From the NCBI GenBank assembly GCA_003446295.1, contig DMBB01000066.1, positions 1-15,068 of the forward strand: a DNA stretch of 15,068 nt, written 5' to 3'. The notes beneath the pieces are model-generated. The model was not told the DNA's origin. It saw only the letters and a list, made by a program, of their open reading frames with translations, and searched no databases. A program made the translations under genes and the position numbers. Of the stretch, positions 1 through 8,000 are shown piece after piece. The DNA comes from Erysipelotrichaceae bacterium. GTDB lineage: Bacteria; Bacillota_I; Bacilli_A; Erysipelotrichales; Erysipelotrichaceae. Numbering within the stretch: position 1 is the first letter of the stretch; every line of letters starts with the position of its first letter.

Positions 1-503
1 TCCACATCTGCTTCATCGAGGATCCTGTTGATCACAGACGGCGTATGGGAGGAAAGTCCGATATGTCTGACGATACCCTTTTCCTTCAGCTCCAGGATAT
101 AGTCATAGATCCCGTTCTTCTTGTATGTTTCCCAGTCGGAGATCTCATCCTGGCAGTGAATGAATCCGTAATCGATGTAATCGGTCCTGAGTTCCTTCAG
201 CATTTTCTCAACGGAATGCCTGATCGTATCCAGGTCAAGCGACCATCCGTAATCACCTTTTGTATAGTCTGCACCGAAATGGATCTGATAAAAGATCCTG
301 TCTCTGTACGCATGCAGTGCTTCTCCGTAGATCGGGAAGGAGTCACCGTGTCCGGCAGCCAGATCAAAGTAGTTGACGCCGCCTTCCACAGCCTTCCGCA
401 GTGCTTTGACTGCTTCCTCCATGCCTGCTTCGTACATATAGGATGAACCGATCCCGATCTCCGAGATCCTGTCGCCTGTCTTCCTGTTGACTCTGTATTT
501 CAT
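1..503 (-). CDS. Aldo/keto reductase (COG1453-like), 3' part beyond window
   Basis: The gene is read leftwards from the ATG at 503 and stays open to the left edge, giving 167 visible codons, so the C-terminal half is missing. The ATG is preceded by a clear AAGGGGAAG ribosome site, and the protein opens MKYRVNRKTG. An aldo/keto reductase (beta/alpha)8 barrel start is visible: NYFD with Asp47, LRTDYIDYGFIHC with His116, then IVRHIGLSSH. These enzymes reduce or oxidise carbonyl compounds with NAD(P)H in the cytosol, and this subfamily usually ends in a cysteine-rich iron-sulfur region, which would lie outside the window. Two positions of the classical Asp-Tyr-Lys-His tetrad are histidine here (His52 for Tyr, His75 for Lys). 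This may be a subfamily feature or may mean altered chemistry. It lies 21 bp downstream of a second, broken reductase gene and is probably co-transcribed with it. Substrate unknown. Confidence 0.88.
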   Translation of the reverse strand, partial: MKYRVNRKTGDRISEIGIGSSYMYEAGMEEAVKALRKAVEGGVNYFDLAAGHGDSFPIYGEALHAYRDRIFYQIHFGADYTKGDYGWSLDLDTIRHSVEKMLKELRTDYIDYGFIHCQDEISDWETYKKNGIYDYILELKEKGIVRHIGLSSHTPSVINRILDEADV

Positions 504-524
504 GTTCTTCCCCTTGTTCTGCAG

Positions 525-1649
525 TTACTGCTGCTGTTCAAACACTTCCGCAACCTGCTTCAGCAGATCACGGATCGGAAGATGCTGCGGGCATACACGC
601 TCGCATTTGCCGCATCTGATGCAGTCGGAAGCTTTTCCGTTGTCAGCGACTGTCCGCTGATAATAATGTCTGACATTCCAGTCATCAAACATCTGCTTGG
701 TGTTGTAGCTGGAGAACAGATCCGGGATCAGGATATGCTTCGGACAGGAGCTTTCTTCAATGCAGTACCGGCAGGAAGTGCAGGGGATCATATTCATGGA
801 ACTGTACACAGCGCATACTTTTCTGATCGCCTCCATCTCCCGTTCATTCAGCGGTTTGAAATCCTCCATGAAGGAAACATTGTCCATCATCTGTTCCATA
901 TTGCTCATGCCGGAAAGTACGACACGGATATTTTTGAAGCCTGCCGCAAAGCGGATCGCATAGCTGGCATTGGAGCCTCCATGCAGCTCATCCAGCGCTT
1001 TCTGCGCTTCTTCCGGAAGTCTGATCAGACTTCCGCCCTTGACCGGTTCCATGACAAGGACCGGCTTATCATGTTTCTCGCACACTTCATAGACTCTGCG
1101 TGCCTCAATGGACGCGCTCTCATAGTCAAGGTAATTGAACTGAATCTGAACGATCTCGATCTCAGGATATTCCGTGAGGATCCTGTCCAGGACAGCAGCC
1201 TTGTCATGGAATGAGATCCCGACATGCTTGACCTTGCCTTCTTTCTTCAGTTCAAAAGCTGTTTCATACGCCCTGCACTTTTTGAACTTTTCGAAGACAT
1301 CATTGTTCTGTGCGTGCATTAGGTAGAAGTCAAAGTAATCAACACCGCAGGCTTCCAGCTATGACTGGAAGAGCGGACGGATATCCTCCTCTTTATTGAA
1401 ATAGCTTCCTGTCAGCTTATCCGTCAGGATATATCTGTCTCTGGGATAACGCTTTGTCAGGCATTCTCTGACTGCCAGTTCACTCTTTCCGCTGATGTAT
1501 CCATGTGCTGTATCAAAGTAGTTGAATCCATGGTCAAGGAACCAGTCAACCATTCTGTTTGTTTCTTCATGGTCGACCTCTCCGTCTTTCATGGGAAGCC
1601 TCATCATTCCGAAGCCGAAGTTCTTTTTGATCATTTCAAACTGTTCCAT
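525..1649 (-). pseudogene. Aldo/keto reductase with C-terminal 2x[4Fe-4S] ferredoxin domain, interrupted by an in-frame amber codon
   Basis: One continuous reading frame of about 374 codons is split by a single TAG at 1361-1359 (codon 97). Both sides are in the same frame and together make a complete protein of normal family length. The N-terminal part has GFGMMRLPM, YFDTAHGY (Asp46, Tyr51) and TDKL (Lys78). After the stop come LEACGVDYFDFYLMHAQN (His112), so the full catalytic tetrad is split across the stop. The C-terminus carries two ferredoxin-like cysteine sets, CTSCRYCIEESSCP and CIRCGKCERVCP, typical of COG1453 oxidoreductases. The ATG at 1649 is preferred over the adjacent GTG at 1652 because an AGAGG site lies 8 bp upstream. 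The wild-type codon was probably CAG (Gln), since FQSQLEACG fits the family. The gene is either a recent pseudogene, a sequencing error, or read through. It lies just upstream of the first reductase in the same transcript. Confidence 0.85.
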
Positions 1650-1693
1650 CACATCATCCTCTTTCTGAACTCAATATGGTTCTACCCATCTAT

Positions 1694-1722
1694 ATAATAG
1701 TTTGTATGCCCGGCAGATTCTA
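1694..1722 (-). promoter_or_regulatory. Candidate promoter of the aldo/keto reductase pair
   Basis: On the minus strand a TATTAT -10-like hexamer (1699-1694) sits 17 bp after a poor -35 match, TAGAAT (1722-1717). It lies about 45 bp upstream of the ATG at 1649, in the only gap that could hold a promoter for the reductase genes. The A/T-rich run CTATTATATAG is nearly palindromic. The -35 match is only 3 of 6, so this is a tentative call. Confidence 0.35.
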
Positions 1723-1763
1723 ATACTTATTTTTTACGATCATATCATGCCTGAAAAGCATGG

Positions 1764-1792
1764 AAAAATGCAGCGACTTTCATCTCTGCATT
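1764..1792 (-). terminator. Probable intrinsic terminator of the Gate-domain gene
   Basis: Read leftwards, AATGCAG and CTGCATT form a 7-bp stem around a 12-base loop and run directly into TTTTT. It lies about 100 bases after the stop codon of the membrane protein gene and before the reductase promoter region, so it would separate the two transcripts. The stem is short and AT-containing, so termination strength is uncertain. Confidence 0.5.
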
Positions 1793-1810
1793 GTTTGAGA
1801 ACTCAGGATT

Positions 1811-1842
1811 CTTCCTGCTCATACTTCTTGAAAAGCAGGAAG
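1811..1842. repeat. Perfect 9-bp inverted repeat in the 3' region after the Gate-domain gene
   Basis: CTTCCTGCT (1811-1819) and AGCAGGAAG (1834-1842) are exact reverse complements around a 14-base loop. There is no T tract on either side, so it is not a simple terminator. A second small hairpin, TGCCG (1844-1848) with CGGCA (1856-1860), abuts it. Together with the terminator-like stem to the left, they give the 3' end of the Gate-gene transcript three hairpins in about 100 bases. Confidence 0.6.
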
Positions 1843-1891
1843 CTGCCGGAAGAAGCGGCATGCACATTCTCTCAGCAGCTTATTATTTTGA

Positions 1892-3070
1892 TCAATGCAT
1901 TGCATGCATCAGCACGTAAAGCCAGTGCGCCGCAAACCCTGCAGCGATGCCGCCTGCCGTATGACTGATGATCGCTTTCCCGATCAGTTCCTTGCAGTCC
2001 AGGCTGTCCATCATGGATGCGTGTGTGCTGAGATAACCGCTCCAGCACATGCACATTGCCGTGAATACAGCAATGTCAGAAGGTCCTGCAAGTCCTTTGG
2101 ATACCAGTGTTGAGGTAAGGCTCAGGGAAGCTCCGGCAGCACCGAGTGCCGTTACCGGAACACCGACTGCTTCGGGAGACGTGAAGCCGAACAAAGGACG
2201 CAGAATGAAATTCAGCTTTCCGGCAAGCACGGGAAGCAGACGGATCCCTTCATATGCCGCGCCTGTGTATTCACCGGTCTCTGAGGGACCGTTGATCAGC
2301 ATCATGACGATCGTGCAGATGATCAGAACGCCCGGGACGATACTGATGCCCATGCGGACGCCGCTGTGCCCACCTTCCAGCAGTGATGTCATGACACGGC
2401 TGCCGATACCGCCGTCGCGGATCGGACGCATCTGTTCCGGTACGCTCTCTGTTCCTTTGAACTGAGCGGAAGTCATCGCCTCTTCTTCACCGAAATGCTT
2501 TTTGGAAAACACCAGCATCAGTCTGGTGCTGACGATACTGCCTGCAATGGCTCCGGCAAGGCCGGCAAAAACAGGCATGGACAGTGACTCTCCCATCATG
2601 GGTGAAAGACTGTACATATATGTGCATACGATCAGTCCCATGCCGAATGATGTGCCGATATTGGTCAGTGCCGGGAACTGGTATTTCAGGAAATATCTTC
2701 TGAACCCTTTATCCTCCGCAAGCGTGAGGATCGCGGGGTTGTCTGACAGGAATGTCGTTACGACACCGAGTGCCGCAACGCCTGGCAGTCCGTACAGAGG
2801 CTTCATAAACGGCTGCAGCAGACGGTTGACCAGTGCGACAAAACCGAATTCCGCAAGCAGTGCTGATACGGCGCCCATGATCACGCAGACAGCAGTGATA
2901 TAGAGCACTGTGTCGATCAGGAGACGATAAGCCGTGTTCATCACTGTATTGAGCATGTTTGCCAGTCCCATACGGTATGCAAACAGCATGAAAAAGCCGA
3001 TAAAAATGATCGGAAACAAGAATGTTTCCAATCCCAGTTCTTTTGTATATGACTGCTTTTTATCCTTCAT
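1892..3070 (-). CDS. Gate-domain (nucleoside-recognition) membrane protein, CD0519/CD1768-like
   Basis: This is a 392-residue hydrophobic protein with many membrane segments. It starts at an ATG preceded by GAGAGGTAGGGG. Two similar halves are visible, roughly residues 45-160 and 235-380. Each has a long helix followed by a Gly/Pro-rich membrane segment (for example TTFLSDNPAI near 105-114 and GFTSPEAVGVPVTALG near 295-310), as in the Gate fold of nucleoside-transporter-like proteins and sporulation proteins SpoIIIAA-neighbour/SpmA-type membrane proteins. A charged cytoplasmic-type linker (about 189-225) joins the halves. Length and architecture fit the clostridial CD0519/CD1768 membrane protein family, whose substrate is unknown to me. 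The name nucleoside transporter is therefore only a domain-level guess. It is divergent from the MATE-kinase gene across a 181-bp gap and appears to be a single-gene transcript. Confidence 0.8.
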   Translation of the reverse strand: MKDKKQSYTKELGLETFLFPIIFIGFFMLFAYRMGLANMLNTVMNTAYRLLIDTVLYITAVCVIMGAVSALLAEFGFVALVNRLLQPFMKPLYGLPGVAALGVVTTFLSDNPAILTLAEDKGFRRYFLKYQFPALTNIGTSFGMGLIVCTYMYSLSPMMGESLSMPVFAGLAGAIAGSIVSTRLMLVFSKKHFGEEEAMTSAQFKGTESVPEQMRPIRDGGIGSRVMTSLLEGGHSGVRMGISIVPGVLIICTIVMMLINGPSETGEYTGAAYEGIRLLPVLAGKLNFILRPLFGFTSPEAVGVPVTALGAAGASLSLTSTLVSKGLAGPSDIAVFTAMCMCWSGYLSTHASMMDSLDCKELIGKAIISHTAGGIAAGFAAHWLYVLMHAMH

Positions 3071-3203
3071 AACCCCTACCTCTCAGAAGAATAATGCAAC
3101 TGATTCCAAATGCCACTATCAGTTTTAACACAAAACATCCTGCAGTACCACAACATTCATGAATTTGACTGCCCGCCAACTGTCCGTATTCAGCAAAACG
3201 AAT

Positions 3204-3209
3204 TATGAT
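3204..3209 (+). promoter_or_regulatory. Candidate -10 element upstream of the MATE-kinase gene
   Basis: TATGAT matches the -10 consensus at five of six positions and lies 42 bases before the ATG at 3252, which has a GGAG ribosome site at 3241-3244. I see no good -35 hexamer at the usual distance. A TTGACT at 3165-3170 is too far upstream. The promoter must lie in this divergent gap, but this exact site is weakly supported. Confidence 0.25.
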
Positions 3210-3251
3210 AGGATATAGAGACTGCATCAAATTGATCAATGGAGAACATAT

Positions 3252-5015
3252 ATGGCCAGAGAACATAGAGAACCGACTGCAGCGGTCGTGAAAAAAGCAT
3301 TTCTGAAGATCCTTCCCCTGCAGATATTCGGTATTGTCATCATTGCACTGAATACATTTATAGACAGCCTGATCACCAGCCGGTTTCTCGGAACAGATGC
3401 ACTTGCGGCGATCGGACTGTTCGCTCCCGTCACCTCACTGCTGACAGCATCCAATGTGCTGATCGTAGGCGTGCAGATCCTCTGCAGCAAATACATCGGC
3501 AGCGGTGAAGGCAGAAAAGTCGTCAACATCTTCTCGGCGGGCGTCGTCTTCCTGACTGCCATCAGCATTGTCCTCGGCGTGCTCTGCCTTCTGTTCCGCA
3601 GAAGCCTTGCGGTACTGCTCGGAGCCGCCGGAAATATGGTGGATCTGCTTGCCGGCTATGAAGCAGGCTTTGCCTTCGGCATTCCCGGTCAGGTACTCTT
3701 CGGAATGATGATGTTCCTGCCGCTGAACAATGATATGAAGCGTTCCTATGTCGGATCGGTGGCCATGGTCATCCTCGACATCGTACTCGACCTCCTGTTC
3801 GCGGTGGTCCTGGGATTGGGAACACTCGGCATGGGTATTGCCACATCACTGGCAAATACGATCGGCGCGATCATCGTCATGTCGGGCTTCCTGAATAAAA
3901 ACAGGGCTGTCTGCCTCGATCTGAAGGATATCTCATACAAAGATCTCCCGCAGGCATGCGTGCTTGGCCTGCCCAACCTGATGTTCACGCTCGGCAATAC
4001 ATTCAAAGCATTCGTCATGAATCATGTCCTGCAGGCAGCAGGCGGCGGCACAGCGCTCGCTGTCATGAATGTTCAGGGAAATGTCTGTGCGATCGTCGGT
4101 TCCGTTCCCCTTGGGGCGGCCGGAGCCTTCATGTCGCTGGCAAGCGTTTATTTCGGAGAAGAAGACAGGAAATCATTTATTGAAGTTGCAGACATCTGTC
4201 TGAAGTACGGCATCATCTTCTGTGCAGGTCTCATGGTACTGCTCATGGCTGCTTCTTCCCTGATTCCTTCCATGTTCTTCAACAGAGCGGATGCGGCATG
4301 GAACATGGCAAGAAGAATGCTGCTGCTGTTCCCGTCATGGCTGATCGGAAACATCATCTTCAACATCTTCATGCGTGCCTACCAGTGCCAGGGTGAAAAG
4401 AAGCTGGTCAACTTCCTCTCACTGATGGAAAACCTGCTGATCGCAGGCTTCACTGCAGTCAGTGTCGGAGCGATCGGTATCGACGGTGCATGGTTGGCAT
4501 TCCCGTTTGCCGAACTCGTCTGCATCTTTATCATGGCGATGGCCATCAGAAAACAGACCGGAAAGTTCAGCCTGGATCTGCCTGTCTGGCTGAGGATCAA
4601 GCCTGACTTCGGTGTTTCCGAAGAAAACTGCCTCAGCTTCACCATGCAGAATATGAACGATGTCGTCAACATTTCCGAACGTGTCATTGATTTCTGCAAA
4701 GCCAGAAATCTTCCCGACAAGATATCAATGCTTGCAGGACTGTCGATCGAAGAGATGGCAGGCAACGTTATCCTGCACGGCTTTACCAAAGATAAAAAAC
4801 ATCACAACGTTGATGTGCGTATTGCGATCAAGAATGACAAGACAACGATCAGAGTCCGTGATGACTGCAGATCATTTGACCCGATGGAACGTCTGAAGCA
4901 GTTCACGCCGGACGATATCACGAAGAACATCGGTATCCGTATGATCGTCAAGCTGACGGAAGAAGTCTTCTACCAGAACAACGCAGGCATCAATACATTG
5001 CTGATCAGGATCTGA
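3252..5015 (+). CDS. MATE-family transporter fused to C-terminal RsbW-like HATPase (anti-sigma kinase) domain
   Basis: The protein has 587 residues. Residues 1 to about 437 look like a complete MATE/MOP-superfamily multidrug or metabolite exporter: about twelve hydrophobic segments, an opening LPLQIFGIVIIALNTFIDSL, and the internal repeat with LGLPNLMFTLGNTFKAF near 238-254. From about 455 the protein becomes soluble and resembles GHKL ATPases of the RsbW/SpoIIAB type (HATPase_c_2). It shows an N-box-like EEMAGNVILHGF (500-511), a G1-like VRDDCRSFDP (535-544), where the usual DxG glycine is cysteine, and a G2-like NIGIRMI (559-565). Such kinases phosphorylate STAS antagonists or bind sigma factors in the cytoplasm. 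The start is fixed by GGAG 7 bp upstream. The gene converges on a SpoIIE-type phosphatase gene, which supports a partner-switching role. Transport substrate unknown. Confidence 0.85.
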   Translation: MAREHREPTAAVVKKAFLKILPLQIFGIVIIALNTFIDSLITSRFLGTDALAAIGLFAPVTSLLTASNVLIVGVQILCSKYIGSGEGRKVVNIFSAGVVFLTAISIVLGVLCLLFRRSLAVLLGAAGNMVDLLAGYEAGFAFGIPGQVLFGMMMFLPLNNDMKRSYVGSVAMVILDIVLDLLFAVVLGLGTLGMGIATSLANTIGAIIVMSGFLNKNRAVCLDLKDISYKDLPQACVLGLPNLMFTLGNTFKAFVMNHVLQAAGGGTALAVMNVQGNVCAIVGSVPLGAAGAFMSLASVYFGEEDRKSFIEVADICLKYGIIFCAGLMVLLMAASSLIPSMFFNRADAAWNMARRMLLLFPSWLIGNIIFNIFMRAYQCQGEKKLVNFLSLMENLLIAGFTAVSVGAIGIDGAWLAFPFAELVCIFIMAMAIRKQTGKFSLDLPVWLRIKPDFGVSEENCLSFTMQNMNDVVNISERVIDFCKARNLPDKISMLAGLSIEEMAGNVILHGFTKDKKHHNVDVRIAIKNDKTTIRVRDDCRSFDPMERLKQFTPDDITKNIGIRMIVKLTEEVFYQNNAGINTLLIRI

Positions 5016-5018
5016 CAT

Positions 5019-5046
5019 AAAAGGGAACGCGGCCGTTCCCTTTTTT
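5019..5046. terminator. Bidirectional intrinsic terminator between MATE-kinase and propeller-phosphatase genes
   Basis: GGGAACG (5023-5029) pairs with CGTTCCC (5034-5040) around a CGGC loop. The flanking AAAA and TTTT extend the stem to 11 bp, followed by six T on the plus strand and four T on the minus strand. It lies 3 bp after the MATE-kinase stop codon and 20 bp beyond the stop of the converging gene, so it can end both transcripts. Confidence 0.92.
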
Positions 5047-5065
5047 GTATCCGGTATTCAGATAT

Positions 5066-8000
5066 TCAGTCTGCTGATGCAGGCTGTTTTCCTTTATACG
5101 CAAAGCACAGCATTGTCAGATCGTCGAACTGCTCAGCATCCTTGACAAAGTCATTGACTGCCAGCTGCACGTTCTCCAGGATCTTATGCGGTTCAGCTGC
5201 CGGATCGGTATTCAGTGCTTCGATCATGCGGCCTGTGCCGAACATTTTCTTTTCTGCATCGGTAGCTTCCGGTACGCCGTCTGTATATACAAACAGCTTA
5301 TCGCCCGGTTTCATTGTAAATTCGTAGTCTTTATATACAGCCTCTTCCATCGCACCGACTACCATACCGTGCTTATCCTTCATCAGTTCAAACCTGCCGT
5401 TTGTCATGACCGCAGGATATTCATGTCCTGCATTGGCCGCGATCACTCTGCCAGTACTGACTTCCAGGACGCCGAGCCAGATGGTCACGAACATATCGAC
5501 CGTGTTGTCGGAGCAGATGATAGCGTTTGTCTTGGCAAGCACTTCAGAAGGAGAATTTATCAGCATTGCCGAGTTCTTGACGATCGCCTTGGATACCATC
5601 ATGAACAGCGCTGCCGGAATGCCCTTTCCGCTGACGTCAGCCATGACCATGCACAGATGATCGCTGTCGATCATAAAGAAGTCATAGAAGTCTCCGCCGA
5701 CTTCTCTTGCAGGCTTCATGACGGCATAGATATCAAACTCATCCCTGTCCGGGAACGGAGGGAATATATGCGGCATCATGCTGTTCTGGATCCTGGAAGC
5801 TGTCTGCAGCTCCGTATTCAGGCGTTCTTTTTCGACAGCTTCTGCCTGTTTTTTCTCCATAGCTTCGGTTTTCTGATCAATGTAGATCCAGACAAAGCCT
5901 GTCAGAGCGGCAGCTGACAGTACAAACGCCATCAGATAGAACCAGCCGTACTCAAATATGGTCTTCTGCTTGATGATCGGCACCTTGATCGAGCTGGAAG
6001 AATATCCTGTAGAGTCATGGATCGTAACTGCGAATTTGTATTTTCCGCCCGGAAGCTTTGTATAAGTGATCGGTGCCAGTTCTTTATAGCTGACATCGAC
6101 GGGTTCTTTTTCAAATCCTTCCAGACAGTAGGAAACGACCGGATCTGTCAGAGAATAGTTGAAAACATTGAAGTAAACAATGACCTTCTGAACATCCCAT
6201 CCAAGATGGAATTCACCGTTTTCATCCGGATAGATGCGGACGCCGTCCGCATCAATATACGGTACAGAAGACTTGAGTTTGGAAACATCTTCCATCGGTT
6301 CATCAATGTCGACCTTTACAACGCCCATCGTACCGGAAATATACAGATTTCCTTCTTCATCAAGTTCGTTGTAGGAATTGGCTGTACCGGTGCATGTAAG
6401 ACCGTTTGCCAGACTGTAATAGACCGGTGTGATCTCCTCATTTGCGAGCAGTTCGGAAACGGGAGTGACATAGAGACCGTTGCTGGCGATGATCCATGCA
6501 TCGTTATGCTTGTTGACATACACATCATAGTTATTGGAATACGGGAAATTCTTGATGGTCGTTACCTTGTAGTCTTCTGTCATATAAGCCAGTGAGTTGC
6601 TGGTAACGATCCAGAACACATGGTTCATTTCATCATATTTGACACGCATGACGATCCCGGAGGTCAGTCCGTCTGCTTTGCCGATCGCTCTTACGCCTTC
6701 TTCATTGATGACATAGATGCCTCCGCCATTGGAGCCGGCCAAGAAGTCACCATTGGGTGCACATGAGACTGTGAGTGTTTCGCTGTTGAGGATACCGTCT
6801 TCCAGTCCGTAATTCCTGATGACCTTCCCGTCTTTTATGACGGATACCCCGCCGGTAACAGAGGCCATGATGGTGCCGTCCTTACGCTCGGCAACGTTGC
6901 GGACGTGATCCGAGAGAAGCCCGTCCGATTCATTGAACAGCACAGCATTCCCGTGATCAAGGCAGATCAGTCCGAGCCCGCGCCATGTAGCGATCCATAA
7001 ACGGCCCTGAGAGTCATGGGTGATGGAACGGATACGGCATCCTTTCAGCAGACTGATCAGATCTGTATCATTGAACGTTTCACCTGATGCGCTGACGGCA
7101 CTCTCCAGCGGGATCGAAGTGACCGTTTCCCGGTTTTCTTCATCGATCACGATCAGTCCTGTATCAGTACCGACAAACAGATTTCCTTCATGAAGACAGG
7201 TCGTATTGACGACTGCCGGGGGCAGATTGCATCGTTCAAACAGATCCATGAATCTGTTCGGCACGATCTTCATGACACCCTGACGTGAAGATACAAACCA
7301 CAGATTCCCTTCATAATCGGAAATCACATGATTGACGGAATTGTTCAGCGGCAGATCATTGAACATCGTGAAATGATTGCCGTCAAGAACACCAATGCCG
7401 TTTCGGCCGCAGATCCAGAGCTTGTCTCCGAATTTCTGAATATCACCGACCTCCGACAGCGGAGAGATATCTGTCTTTTTCAATACGGAAAATCCTCTTT
7501 CAGGATTGCCGTAATAAAGCGAAGAATCATCATTTGCCAGGTACAGGAAGCCCGGATGATCCATATCCGGCAGAATGCACACTGTTCCGGTGATCACATT
7601 GTCTTTCTGCTCAAGATAAAACTTCAGCTTTCCGTCCTTTACGATGAACAGATCATCATTGCTGGACAGGCCGTAGATCGTTCCGTCGCATCCCCTGCGC
7701 AGCTTATCCACATATACGCCTTCCAGACGGGGCTCGTCCATGACGCTGAGGTTCATGTCCTGATCAATGATGGACATACCGTAAGGCGTACCGATATAGA
7801 TCAGTCCGTTCTCATCACCGGAAATCGAGCAGATCTTATCAGACTGCAGACCGTCTGAAGTATCCCACATACGGAACTTGCCGTTGTCTTCCATGACTGC
7901 GATGCCGCTGTCATTCGTACCGACCCACAGACGGTCACTGTCATCAACATAAAGACTGATCACGTTGGCAATGCCTCCGGTGGAATCCATTCTTTCAAAA

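Noticed and set aside
582..1214. 210-codon open frame on the plus strand
   Set aside because: It lies entirely antisense to the ferredoxin-type reductase, has no recognisable family or ribosome site, and its length follows from the codon use of the real gene.
1359..1361. Programmed pyrrolysine insertion at the amber codon
   Set aside because: Aldo/keto reductases are not known pyrrolysine proteins and the family residue here is probably Gln. A nonsense mutation or sequence error is simpler.
1702..1968. 88-codon plus-strand frame in the gap after the Gate-domain gene
   Set aside because: It has no ribosome site and no family resemblance, and it overlaps the hairpin cluster and the end of the membrane protein gene.
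6017..6595. 192-codon plus-strand frame
   Set aside because: It is antisense to the propeller, Y_Y_Y and linker region. The minus-strand protein is clearly the real product.
7328..7858. 176-codon open frame on the plus strand inside the propeller-phosphatase gene
   Set aside because: It is antisense to well-formed propeller repeats, has no ribosome site and no family resemblance.
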